NCBI GenBank assembly: GCA_003254925.1
Contig: QANZ01012116.1
Span: forward strand, 63,060 to 127,059
Source of the DNA: Chamaecrista fasciculata
Taxonomy: Eukaryota; Streptophyta; Magnoliopsida; Fabales; Fabaceae
Reading direction: 5' to 3'
Length of the DNA: 64,000 nt
In this document: piece by piece, positions 52,745 through 64,000 of the stretch
How the letters are laid out: the number at the start of each line of letters is the position of its first letter
How positions within the stretch are numbered: position 1 is the stretch's first letter
The notes under the pieces: model-generated
The model's input: the letters and a program-made list of their open reading frames with translations, nothing else
What the model was told of the DNA's origin: nothing
Databases searched by the model: none
Position numbers and translations under genes: made by a program

Positions 52745-55700
52745 TAGGGCCAAACCCGTGCAGTGCAGGTAAGTTCAACTCATATAATCGTTATATAAAT
52801 AGATGGACATGAACTTCGCAATACGATAATAAGCCATATATATATGTAGCACAAAAATGATTCGTAACAGAAAATAAAATGCTCATGATTTAACGCAAAC
52901 ATACCCTAAATAGTTGATGTTTGCGAAAAAATCATGGACTAAGATGTATATTTTCATTATTTAGGGACTAAATCATAGTTTAGGAATAAATTTAAGGACT
53001 AAAAACTAGGCTTTCTCTTTCAATTACAGTATTGCACTTTGACCAAAAGTGTATGTATAAGAAATGATAGGTTTTGAGCTATTAAATTTGATGCCTCTTG
53101 GTTAAATTAAAAACCTTTCCTTCAATAGGGTACTGGGTTCTACGCGGTACGTGCCGGCTAGAACCCGGTACTCTATTTATGGAATGTTTTTATTTTAAAC
53201 CAATTAAAATGTATGAAATGGAAAAAAATAAAAGGAGGAATTTTGTCGCTACCAATGTGCATTTTCTTCACAATTTTTTGTAGAGACTAGGACCAAACCC
53301 GTGTAGTGCAGGTAAGTTCAACTCATATAATCGTTATATAAATAGATGGGCATGAATTTTGCAATACGATGATAAGCCATATATATGTGTAGCACAAAAA
53401 CGATTCGTAACAGAAAATAAACTGCTCATGATTTAACCCAAACATACTCTAAATAGTTGATGTTTGCGAAAAAATCATGGACTAAGATGTATATTTTCAT
53501 TATTTAGGGACTAAATCATAGTTTAGGAATAAATGTAAGGACTAAAAACTAGGCTTTCTCTTTCAATTATAGTATTGCACTTTGACCAAAGTGTATATAT
53601 ATGAAATGATAGGTTTTGAGCTATTAAATTTGATGCCTCTTGGCTAAATTAAAAATCTTTACACAAATAGTGTATCGAGTTCTACCCGGTACACCATTTA
53701 TGGAAAGTTTTTCTTTTAAACCAATTAGCATATAGAAAATGGAAAAAAAAATAAAAGGTGGAATTTTGCCAGTACCAATGTACATTTTCCTCACAATTTT
53801 TTGAAAAGACTAGGGCCAAACCCGTGCAGTGCACGGAAGTTCAACTCATATAATCGTTATATAAATTGATGGCAATGAACTTTGCAATACGATAATAAGC
53901 CATATATATGTGTAGCACAAAAAAGATTCGTAACAGAAAATAAACTGCTCATGATTTAACGCAAACATACCCTAAATAGTTGATGTTTGCGAAAAAATCA
54001 TGGACTAAGATGTATATTTTCATTATTTAGGGACTAAATCATAGTTTAGGAATAAATTTAAGGACTTAAAACTAGGCTTTCTCTTTCAATTACAGTATTG
54101 CACTTCGACCAAAAGTGTATATATAAAAAAATGATAGGTTTTGATCTATTAAATTTGATGCCTCTTGGCTAAATTAAAAAACCTTCCACAAATAGGGTAC
54201 CGAGTTCTACCCGATACGTACCGGGTAGAACCCGATACTCCATTTATGGAAAGTTTTTATTTTAAACCAATTAAAAGATAGTAAATGGAAAAAGAAAATA
54301 AAAGGTGGAGTTTTGTCGGTACCAATGTACATTTTCCTCACAATTTTTTGTGTAGACTAGGGCCAAACCTATGCAATGCAAGAAAGTTCAAGTCATATAA
54401 TCGTTATATAATTAGATGGACATGAACTTTGCAATACGATAATAAGCCATAGATATGTGTAGCACAAAAAAGATTCGTAACAGAAAATAAACTGCTCATG
54501 ATTTAACCCAAACATACCCTAAATAGTTGATGTTTGCGAAAAAAACATCGACTAAGATGTATATTTTCATTATTTAGGAACTAAATCATAATTTAGGAAT
54601 AAATTTAAAAAATAAAAACTAGGCTTTCTCTTTCAATTATAGTATTGCACTTTGACCAAAAGTATATATATAAGAAATGATAGGTTTTGAGCTATTAAAT
54701 TTGATGCCTCATGTCTAAATTAAAAAACTTTCCATAAATAGGGTACCGAGTTCAACCCGGTACGTACCGGGTAGAACTCGGTACTCCATTTATGGAAAGT
54801 TTTTATTTTCAACCAATTAAAATATGGAAAAAAAATAAAAGGTGGAATTTTGTCGGCACCAATGTACATTTTCCTCACAATTTTTTGTATAGACTAGGGC
54901 CAACCCGTGCAGTGCAGGTAAGTTCAACTCATATAATCGTTATATAAATCGATGGACATGAATTTTGCAAAACGATAATAAGCCATATATATGTGTAGCA
55001 CACAAACTATTCGTAACAGAAAATAAACTGGTCATGATTTAACCCAAACATACCCTAAGAAGTTGATGTTTGCGAAAAAATTATGGACGAAGATGTATAT
55101 TTTCATTATTTAAGAACTAAATCATAGTTTAGAAATAAATTTAAGGACTAAAAACTAGACTTTCTCTTTCAATTACAGTATTGCACTTTGACCAAAAGTG
55201 TATATATAAGAAATGATAGGTTTTGAGCTATTAAATTTGATGCCTCTTGGCTAAATTAAAAAACTTTCCATAAATAGGGTACGAGTTCAACCCGGTACTC
55301 CATTTATGGAAAGTTTTTATTATAAACCAATTAAAATATAGAAAATGAAAAAAAAAAATAAAAGGTGGAATTTTGTCGGCACCAATGTACATTTTCCTCA
55401 CAATTTTTTGTATAGACTAGAGCCAAACCCGTGCAGTGCAGGTAAGTTTAACTCATATAATCGTTTTATAAATAGATGGACATGAACTTTGCAAAACGAT
55501 AATAAGCCATATATATGTGTAGCAAACAAAAGATTCGTAACAGAAAATAAACTGCTCATGATTTAACCCAAACATACCCTAAGTAGTTGATGTTTGCGAA
55601 AAAATTATGGACGAAGATGTATATTTTCATTATTTAGGGACTAAATCATAGTTTAGGAATAAACTTAAGGACTAAAAACTAGGCTTTCTCTTTCAATTAC

Positions 55701-58674
55701 AGTATTGCACTTTGAACAAAAGTGTATATATAAGAAATGATAGGTTTTAAGCTATTAAATTTGATGCCTCTTGGCTAAATTAAAAAACTTTCCATAAATA
55801 GAGAGTACCGAGTTCAACCCGGTGCGTACCGGGTAGAACTCAGTACTCCATTTATGGAAAGTTTTTATTTTAAACCAATTAAAATATAGAAAATGAAAAA
55901 AAAAAATAAAAAGGTGGAATTTTTTCGGCACCAATGTACATTTTCCTCACAATTTTTTGTATAGACTAGGACCAAACCCGTGCAGTGCAGGTAAGTTCAA
56001 CTCATATAATCGTTATATAAATAGATTGACATGAACTTTGCAAAACGATAATAAGCCATATATATGTGTAGCACACAAAAGATTCGTAACAGAAAATAAA
56101 CTGCTCATGGTTTAACCCAAACATAGCCTAAGTAGTTGATGTTTGCGAAAAAATTATGGACGAAGATGGATATTTTCATTATTTAGGGACTAAATCATAG
56201 TTTAGGAATAAACTTAAGGACTAAAAACTAAGCTTCCTCTTTCAATTACAGTATTGCACTTTAAACAAAAGTGTATATATAAGAAATGATAGGTTTTGAG
56301 CTATTAAATTTGATGCCTCTTGGATAAATTAAAAAACATTCGAAAAACAGAGTACCGAGTTCAACCCGGTACGTACCGGGTAGAACTCGGTACTCCATTT
56401 ATGGAAAGTTTTTATTTTCAACCAATTAAAATATAGAAAATGGAAAAAACAAAAAAAAAGGTGGAATTTTGTCGGCACCAATGTACATTTTCCTCACAAT
56501 TTTTTGTATAGACTAAGGCCAAACCCGTGCAGTGCAGGTAAGTTCAACTCATATAATCGTTATATAAATAGATGGACATGAACTTTGCAAAACGATAATA
56601 AGCCATATATATGTGTAGCACACAAAAGATTCGTAACCGAAAATAAACGGCTTATGATTTAACCCAAACATACCCTAAGTACTTGATGTTTGCGAAAAAA
56701 TTATGGATGAAGATGTATATTTTCATTATTTAGGGACTAAATCATAGTTTAGGAATAAATTTAAGGACTAAAAACTAGGCTTTCTCTTTCATTTACAGAA
56801 TTACACTTTGACCAAAAGTGTATATATAAGAAATGATAGGTTTTGAGCTATTAAATTTGATGCCTCTTGGCTAAATTAAAAAGCTTTCCATAGATAGGGT
56901 ACGAGTTTAACCCGGTACTCCATTTATGGAAAGTTTTTATTATAAACCAATTAAAATATAGAAAATAGAAAAAAAAAAAAGGTGGAATTTTGTCGGCACC
57001 AATGTACATTTTCCTCACAATTTTTTGTATATACTAGGGCCAAACCCGTGCAGTGCAGGTAAGTTCAACTCATATCATCGTTATATAAATAGATGGACAT
57101 GAACTTTGCAAAACGATAATAAGCCATATAAATGTGTAGCACACAAAAGATTCGTAACAGAAAATAAACTGCTCATGATTTAACCCAAACATAGCCTAAG
57201 TAGTTGATGTTTGCGAAAAAATTATGGATGAAGATGTATATTTTCATTATTTTGGGACTAAATCATAGTTTAGGAATAAATTTAAGGACTAAAAACTAGG
57301 CTTTCTCTTTCAATTACAGAATTGCACTTTGACCAAAAGTGTATATATAAGAAATGATAGGTTTTGTGCTATTAAATTTGATGCTTCTTGGCTAAATTAA
57401 AAAACTTTCCATAGATAGGGTACGAGTTCAACCCGGTACTTCATTTATGGAAAGTTTTTATTATAAACCAGTTAAAATATAGAAAATGGAAAAAAAAAAT
57501 AAAAGGTGGAATTTTGTCGGCACCAATGTACATTTTCCTCACAATTTTTTGTATAGACTAGGGCCAAACCCGTGCAGTGCAGGTAAGTTCAACTCATATA
57601 ATCGTTATATAAATAGATGGACATGAACTTTGCAAAACGATAATAAGCCATATATATGTGTAGCACACAAAAGATTTGTAACAGAAAATAAAATGCTCAT
57701 GATTTAACCCAAACATACCCTAAGTAGTTGATGTTTGCGAAAAAATTATGGACGAAGATGTATATTTTCATTATTTAGGGACTAAATCATAGTTTAGGAA
57801 TAAACTTAAGGACTAAAAACTAGGCTTTCACTTTCAATTACAGTATTGCACTTTGAACAAAAGTGTGTATATAAGAAATGATAGGTTTTGAGCTATTAAA
57901 TTTGATGCCTCTTGGCTAAATTAAAAAACATTCAATAAATAGAGTACCGAGTTCAACCAGGTACGTACCGGGTAGAACTCGGTACTCCATTTAAGGAAAG
58001 TTTTTATTTTCAACCAATTAAAATATAGAAAATGGAAAAAACAAAAAAAAGTTGGAATTTTGTCGACACCAATGTACATTTTCCTCACAATTTTTTGTAT
58101 AGACTAGGGCCAAACCCGTGCAGTGCAGGTAAGTTCAACTCATATAATCGTTATATAAATAGATGGACATGAACTTTGCAAAACGATAATAAGCCATATA
58201 TATTTGTAGCACACAAAAGATTCGTAACAGAAAATAAACTGCTCATGATTTAACCCAAACATACCCTAAGTAGTTGATGTTTGCGAAAAAATTATGGACG
58301 AAGATGTATATTTTCATTATTTAGGGACTAAATCATAGTTTAGGAATAAACTTAACGACTAAAAACTAGGTTTTCTCTTTCAATTACAGTATTGCACTTT
58401 GAACAAAAGTGTATATATAAGAAATGATAGGTTTTGAGCTATTAAATTTGATGCCTCTTGGCTAAATTAAAAAACATTCCATAAACAGAGTACCGAGTTC
58501 TAGCCGGTACGTACCGAGTAGAACTCGGTACTCCATTTATGGAAAGTTTTTATTTTCAACCAATTAAAATATAGAAAATGGAAAAAACAAAAAAAAGGTG
58601 GAATTTTGTCGGCACCAATGTACATTTTCCTCACAATTTTTTGTATAGACTAGGGCCAAACCCGTGCAGTGCAG
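52745..58674 (-). mobile_element. Head-to-tail array of eleven non-autonomous Helitrons plus a 25-bp 3' end
   Basis: Units by plus coordinate: 52745-53286, 53287-53809, 53810-54356, 54357-54893, 54894-55416, 55417-55965, 55966-56512, 56513-57033, 57034-57557, 57558-58103, 58104-58649, then a stub 58650-58674. Read on the minus strand, most units start TCTATACAAAAAATTGTGAG and end with the hairpin-forming CCGTGCACTGCACGG type sequence (perfect in the unit starting 53810; TGCACTGCA core elsewhere), then GTTTGGCCCTAG. Start TC, end CTRR and a subterminal hairpin about 12 nt before the end, without TIRs or TSDs, are Helitron hallmarks. The junction CTAG|TCTATAC joins tail to head directly. The units have no ORF of note. 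Divergence is a few percent, higher at the left edge, whose outermost end reads CTAA. Confidence 0.75.
54748..54787. repeat. Central palindrome of the Helitron unit (example)
   Basis: The sequence GTACCGAGTTCAACCCGGTAC is followed at once by its near-perfect reverse complement. The symmetry extends outward through CCATAAATA / TATTTATGG and AACTTTCC / GGAAAGTTT, so each arm is about 35-40 bases. The same palindrome sits about two thirds of the way along units 1, 3, 4, 6, 7, 10 and 11. In units 2, 5, 8 and 9 about 22-25 bases are missing and only half the palindrome remains (for example GAGTTCAACCCGGTACTCC). Confidence 0.85.
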
Positions 58675-60208
58675 TATGCCACAATCTGTAAGAATCACTA
58701 TAGGAATTACAAGATACATCAGAGTTACAAGGAGCTGAGGATGTGACAGCAGAATTACAACTGAAATTTGAACTGACAACAGAATTTGAACTAGGCAGAT
58801 GAGTTAAAGGAAATTTATCAAAACAATAGAGACCATCAGCTCTAAGAGAACCTTGAAGAAGTGTGTCCTTGGTTGCCTGCGATTTTACAAAACAGACATT
58901 AGGATGACTTAAGAGATTTTTAGTTATGGTAGGAACATGCATGAAATTGTTGAGAGAAAGATGAATTTTAGGATTATAAGGAGAAGAAACAAAGGATTGA
59001 CCAACATGCTTAATAGAAAGGGAATTACCATATGCTATGAACACCTGCTCATTACCAGTATAGGAACCACTACTCATGAGATTGGACTGAGCATTAGTGA
59101 GATGACCAGATGCACCAGAGTCAGGGAACCAAGCATTATCAGTAAGTGTTTCTGGTGTAGCAAGCAGAGCAGACATATGACCAGTAGAGGAAGAAGGAGC
59201 TCGAAACTGAGGATTGAAAGAAGGACGAGGAAACTATGAACTATTTCCAGCAAAATTTGGCAACTGATAGCAAGTAGCAGCCACATGACCAAGCTTATTA
59301 CACAATTGACATTGAACAGAAGGTCTTTGATAGTTACCAAAACCACGACCAGTCATACCACCACGAAAATTGGAACCACGATAATTGGAGTTAAATCTAC
59401 CACCACCACGGAAATTATTATTACCATGAAAATTGCCTCGATAAGGAAAACGACCAGCATTAAGATTAAACTGATTGAACCTTTTAGCATCACCATTAGT
59501 AGCAACATTAGCAGATATAGGAGAATCAACAGGTTCAAGAAACTTAGCAATTTGAATTTCTTGCGTAATGAGTAAAGAATGCAATGCAGAAACAGAGAGA
59601 GGCTCTGATCGAAGATTAACAGAAGTAATGAAAGCTCCATATTCCTCAGGTAGTCCTTCTAAAATGCATCTTATATGCTCTACTTCAATAACCTCAGATC
59701 CAATGGCTCGTAATTGATCAACTAATGCTTTAATTCGAAGTAAATACTCATTAATTGGACAAGTACCTTTCTTAGTATTCCTCAATTCAACTTGATACTG
59801 ATGAATCTTCGCAGTCATGTGATTACCAAAATATTCAATGATCTTATCCCATACTTCAAAAGATCGCGAACAACCAACCACAAGTCTAAGGATCGAGTCT
59901 CCAAGTGAAGCAAACAATCAGGAAAGTAATAATTGATCCTGTTTTTGCCAAGAAACATACTCTGGATTGACTTTTCCAGCAACACGATCAGCATCAGTAA
60001 GAAAACTTTCATAAACCAAATCTTCACCACCAAGAAATTTGTCCAGACCATGACCACGAACTGCAGCTATGATTTGTTGACGCCACAACAGAAAATTACT
60101 GTCATCGAGTTTTGTACCAATTTTATGACTAAAAGAAACAAGTGGAGAAGAAGTAGAAGAGGATGAAGGCGAAGAAGAAAGATTGGAAATAGGAGAAGAA
60201 ATCGCCAT
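58675..60208 (-). pseudogene. Ty1/copia gag-protease region, broken and truncated
   Basis: One minus-strand frame from ATG 60208 encodes a copia-type Gag: an N-terminal Ser-rich stretch, a DUF/UBN2-like region (NFLLWRQQI; NEYLLRIKALVDQL), a Gly/Arg/Asn-rich linker and a CCHC zinc knuckle of spacing CX2CX4HX4C (around 59308-59265). The protease signature DSGASGH follows at about 59120, and then the start of a GAG-pre-integrase motif (RLWHT). Two in-frame stops interrupt it, TGA at 59918-59920 and TAG at 59234-59236. The frame is cut at 58675 by the Helitron array, so integrase, reverse transcriptase and RNase H are absent. It cannot move on its own. Confidence 0.85.
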
Positions 60209-60244
60209 GCTTAATTGCTGGCTCTTGATACCATATTAAGAAAA

Positions 60245-60458
60245 TGTAATAGCAGAAATGAAAATCAGATTTGAGAGAAAAGGAAATGTGCATGTATTGT
60301 ATTGATTGAATGAGAATTTACAGAGAAAGATATTTATAGACTTGCTGTTACACGTGATGACTGAAAACAGAAAGCTAACGAAATAAAACTAATAATGCCA
60401 ACTAAGCAAACTAACTTGACAGCTAAGCAAACGGATTCTGAACTCAAACCAGTTAACA
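60245..60458 (-). mobile_element. Probable 5' LTR of the copia element
   Basis: On the minus strand this 214-bp stretch begins TGTTAACTGG and ends CTATTACA, the TG..CA form of an LTR. A few bases downstream (about 60221-60234) is TGGTATCAAGAGCC, like the initiator-Met tRNA primer-binding site used by many plant copia elements. The gag ATG follows at 60208. The second LTR is missing, so the borders rest on form only. Confidence 0.55.
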
Positions 60459-63293
60459 ACTGTATACTCTTCATTAATATCAAAAGTAATTAACAAAAAA
60501 AAATCATAATTAACACCAAGCCAGAGAACTTGTAAGTGCAATTTCAAAATGGATTCAATGAAATAAGCCAGAAAAAAAAATAATCAAGTATTACAGGAAA
60601 CCGAGATAAAATTAGAAACGCCTTATAAGATACAAAAAATAAAATCAATTATAGTATTTAATTATGTAATTAACAGCAAGTATCAGCTAATTGTAGAAAC
60701 GATCGAGCTTAAAGTTTATATGAGAATTTCAATTTTGGAACCTCGGTTAGTACCACTCTCTGCACGTGTATGTATGACATCACCAAGCATAACAATAAGC
60801 GCATTTCACTTTTTATTTTAAACATTATAAATATCTTTAATAATTTCCATTTTCCAAGTACCTTGGTTTGAAGACCTGGCATTCCACCAGACAATATCGC
60901 CCCCTATATTCCCAAATTCAAACACTCGACAATTATTTCAGTTATTTCAATTAATATGAGGTTAAAAAAGAGGAGCAGAGATGATAGCTTATTTCAATTA
61001 TATGTAGTAGTATTCTTTGTTTTTTATATTTCTCAAACTGAATAAGAGTATTCTTCACTGCTTATTGAATAAAAGTATCCTCTATATAATTGACCAAACA
61101 GCTTACTGTTAATTCTCCCCAAAACTGAAGGACTCAAGTAAATAAGTTTTTTAGAATCCTTGAACAAATACTGAGAAATGTTTCAGATTTCCACTAAACT
61201 CAGCAAGAATCTTGGTCATATGTACACATTCAAATTGCTTAATTAAAAAGAACTATGAGGCAAGTTTCGATTTTTAACCAGAATAAAGGAGACAATAGAT
61301 AAGAAAAAAAATCATATGAAACAAGAAGCATATAAATATAAAAACATATATTAGAAAAGTCTGACTTACAATGTTGATTCTTACTGGTAAATCAATAGTT
61401 CTGTTTTGGTTTGACTCTACCAAGTCTAAATTTGAACAAGTTTAAGTATAAAAGCAGAATTGAATGATAAATATGATATAGTGACTTAATACTTACTAAG
61501 TCATCAGGAGTAATACTCGATGAGGCTCAGATTAGATTGTAGATCACTATTAAATTGAGCTATGTAGTGCCTCAGGGTGTAGAAAATCCACATTTCTAAC
61601 TCTGGAAGAGGCATAAAAGTTTGGTTAACATGGAAGAGTCTTAACAACAAAGGAGAAAATAAAGTGAAATCAATCCATAGAATAGAGTATCAAAGTGTAA
61701 TTTACTCAATTTATAATTATATAAAAAAATAGTTGATTATTTAATTTTATGATAAAATAATGAAAAAGATTTATTTTTAAAAATTTTGTTATATATTAAA
61801 ATAATAAAAAGAGGAAATTGGTAGGAAGAAGTTTCAATCATATTTGAAGTTTGAATTTTAATTTAAAATAGATGATGGCAAATTTGATTTATCCAATTGT
61901 AGATTTGGATTGATGGAGTAAAGAAGTTATAGAAATATATGTAGATGAGAAAATTATGAGAGAATTTAATTATAAATAGTTCTATTTTATATATTATGAT
62001 ATATTTAATATTCTAGTTACGTTTATTTTATTTTTATACTATATGATATTATAAAACCAACTACAAAAAAAATCTCACACAAATATAATAGTATATATTT
62101 ATATATAAATGTTAGTTTTATGTACATTTGCCTCTGTTTGCAATTATTCTATACTCATGATTTTTGGAGAATTTGCTTTTATTTTTATTGCTTTTTGAAT
62201 TTTAAAATTTAAATTTAGATCACAATAACAAATTTCGTGGGATATTATTAAGATTAGAGAGGTTGATTTTATTTTATTATATGTATTTATATGATAAAAT
62301 ATATTTATTTCTGTTAGGAATTGTATAATTTGTTTTTTCTTCGAATTTAATGAAATATATTCATGATTCTTGCAAAAAAATATCTTCGTAAATATTTCGA
62401 AATTATAAAATTCACGTGGTAGGAAAAAAAATTGCAAATAAATATGGTTAATTTAATGTGATATGTTTTTTTTTCTTTGATTTTTCGGCAAAAATAGGAA
62501 CCACATGGTGCATGGAGAGAGACATGCACATAAATGTACGTAAGAAAATATACTAGTGTGCAGATTGCGTAGGGTGTAGGGTTTGTGGCGGTTTATTAAC
62601 TGTAGCTAAAGAAAGCTTAACAATTTTCGTCCATAATTCTTAAAATAGTAACCATGGTTACTTAATTAATACCGTGGAGTGCTAATCCATAATCATGACT
62701 CATGAGAGTTAAGAGTAATGACCATATCTACCACAAATTAAAAGATATTACTGAATATACTTCCTTTTACAGCTGGCAGAAGAAAAATATCAGAAAGTGT
62801 AGATTTACTTTTGTTTCAATATACGTCAAACAATGTATAAGATCATATTAGCTTTCAGAATGAGATTTTTTTTTTTGCAAAGTACAATATACAAATAAAA
62901 AAATTATTGCTAATTAGTAGATAAATTTTGTTTATAGATGATTATTACTTTATTTTTTTAATAAACAATTCTTAATTAACTTCGTGAAACAACTTTATAA
63001 GATTAATCTGGTCAAATAAGCTGTCAAACAAAACATAATAAAATATTAAAATATATCACATTATAAACATCTTAGACAACAACTTTTTTTATAGTTTTTT
63101 TCTGTCAATTTTTATTTTTGACAGTTACACCATATATATATATATATATCCTGTGAACATTATTAAATGTCCAGCTCACTCTAAAAGGCTATATAGGAAG
63201 TTCTTAGGTGCACAAATACATATAAATAACATTTTACCGCAAGTTAATTACTATAAATAACAACACAAACACAAATATATATATATATTTATT
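60459..63293. other. Spacer with a few exon-like segments
   Basis: AT-rich. Exon-like minus-strand pieces at 60742-60759, 60862-60903 and 61370-61425 are annotated separately. Otherwise only (TA)n tracts (for example 63133-63151) and no recognisable gene. Confidence 0.4.
60742..61425 (-). other. Candidate exons of an unidentified gene or gene relic
   Basis: Three minus-strand segments have AG/GT borders and matching phases. 61425-61370 encodes LVESNQNRTIDLPVRINI, 60903-60862 encodes GAILSGGMPGLQTK, and 60759-60742 encodes RVVLTE. The first two join in frame without a stop and have protein-like composition. I do not recognise the family. A further donor-like site near 61498 (SSSITPDDL before GTAAGT) does not fit the phase of the next segment, so the chain is incomplete. 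No start or stop was assigned. It could also be chance. Confidence 0.3.
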
Positions 63294-64000
63294 TCAGCAA
63301 GACAAAGTTGTTTCAGAGTCAGTGTCTTGTTCTTCTTCTTCATCAGGTGGAGGAAAGTTAAGGTCAATATTAAGAGGCATATTGTTTCTCTCTCTAGTAA
63401 CTCCTCTAGCTGCAGCATTCTGCACTGGCCCTGTTCTCAAATTTCTCAAAGCGTTTCTGACAACGTTCAACTGCAGCCTCATCAGACGATCACGATTATT
63501 TTCGTCACCATTTGAATTCATCATATTCATATTATTATTATTCAATGCTGGCCCTGCTGCTGCTGAAGAAGAAGATGAAGAATGAGGAGAATTAGCTCCA
63601 ATTCTGTTTCTGATAGATATGGCATTATTAGGATTATTATTTCTTGCTGCAGCCATTAATGGAGGAGATAATGGTACTGCTGATGAATGAGTAATAACTC
63701 CATTTTTAGGTGGTTTTGGACTTGATGAAGAGATATTCTGATGATGTGTTTTCCACTTTGTGTATAGATCATATGGGGTCTTTTTCTTATTGAAGTACTT
63801 TCTCAAATGTGGGTCTCCCAGAATTTTTTCCCACTTTGCGTGGCCATATCTGCGAACTCCAATCCACAATGCATCAAGTTCCATTCCATTCCACTCAACA
63901 CCATTCGTATTATCTTTGGTCTTGATTTTGAGATAACCAGAAGGCCTCCATGTTGATGCAGATTGGACCATTGTTTTACCATGTGATGATGAACCATTCT
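63294..64000 (-). CDS. Myb/SANT-like protein with C-terminal EAR motif (C-terminal part; 5' end outside window)
   Basis: The frame is open from the window edge (NGSSSHGKT precedes the first in-window Met at 63971) to the stop at 63294-63296, so the gene probably continues beyond base 64000. The key region, ELDALWIGVRRYGHAKWEKILGDPHLR, then K..TPYDLYTKW, is a Myb/SANT-like helix-turn-helix. It resembles the one near the C-terminus of plant CHD3-type remodellers (PICKLE-related/CHR4: LW.GVRR.G...W...L.DP.L). A Ser/Asn/Pro-rich disordered stretch follows, and then NIDLNFPPPDEEEE, which contains the DLNxxP EAR motif that recruits TOPLESS-type corepressors. The protein is likely nuclear and repressive. 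Whether it is the tail of a CHD protein or a stand-alone Myb-like repressor cannot be told here. Confidence 0.7.
   Translation of the reverse strand, partial: NGSSSHGKTMVQSASTWRPSGYLKIKTKDNTNGVEWNGMELDALWIGVRRYGHAKWEKILGDPHLRKYFNKKKTPYDLYTKWKTHHQNISSSSPKPPKNGVITHSSAVPLSPPLMAAARNNNPNNAISIRNRIGANSPHSSSSSSAAAGPALNNNNMNMMNSNGDENNRDRLMRLQLNVVRNALRNLRTGPVQNAAARGVTRERNNMPLNIDLNFPPPDEEEEQDTDSETTLSC

Noticed and set aside
52745..58674. Ordinary centromeric or subtelomeric satellite
   Set aside because: Unit borders coincide exactly with Helitron-type ends (TCTATAC start, hairpin plus CTAG end). The copy number is low and it sits in gene-bearing DNA.
52745..58674. CRISPR-like array
   Set aside because: The units are about 540 bp of continuous homology with no alternating short repeats and unique spacers, and this is a plant nuclear sequence.
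58631..59176. Separate gene starting MSALLATPET...
   Set aside because: It is the in-frame continuation of the copia Gag after an in-frame stop and carries the DSGASGH protease signature. It is part of the retroelement.

Overview
The window is nuclear DNA of a flowering plant, almost certainly a eudicot. Its genes have many short, AT-rich introns with GT..AG borders, the gene families are plant-specific (plasma-membrane H+-ATPase, plastid-targeted proteins, a KIX/Mediator-like protein), and the spacers are packed with plant transposons. The species cannot be named from the sequence. There is one assembly gap (18740-19104, all N) and a single N at 21524. All gene models below were built by hand from splice sites, reading-frame phase and similarity to families I recognise; no database search was run.

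Layout. 107-1676 (+): 3' part of a small KIX-domain gene related to the Mediator tail subunit MED15. 4172-4786 (+) and 23451-24071 (-): two intact, nearly identical copies of a plastid-targeted coiled-coil protein, forming an inverted segmental duplication on either side of a plasma-membrane H+-ATPase (10333-17336, -, 16 exons, 954 aa, apparently complete). 33254-38080 (-): complete cytosolic-type lysyl-tRNA synthetase (16 exons, 594 aa). 43697-49709 (+): complete 12-coding-exon gene for a protein with two tandem lytic-transglycosylase-like (SLT) domains, the second apparently degenerate. 63294 to the window edge (-): C-terminal part of a Myb/SANT-like protein ending with an EAR-type repression motif. 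A few splice-compatible exons of an unidentified minus-strand gene or relic lie at 60.7-61.4 kb.

The rest is mobile DNA. The most striking part is 52745-58674: eleven head-to-tail copies of a 521-549 bp unit. On the minus strand each unit begins TCTATAC and ends with a small hairpin followed by CTAG, the structure of a non-autonomous Helitron. The array therefore looks like a rolling-circle transposon concatemer rather than an ordinary satellite. Its right edge is fused to a broken Ty1/copia element (58675-60458, LTR plus gag with two in-frame stops plus the start of the protease region). Other elements with visible borders include a hAT MITE with 8-bp TSD (7830-8482, itself invaded by another MITE), a long-TIR Mutator-like element with 9-bp TSD (24173-25235), two poly-A retroposons with 15-20 bp TSDs (31355-31920, 50929-51459), a tRNA-derived SINE (52432-52597), several foldback MITEs and a recent 449-bp tandem duplication (26827-27724).

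The genes are housekeeping or regulatory genes with no operon-like relation to one another. The interest of the window lies mainly in transposon structure and in the duplicated plastid-protein gene.
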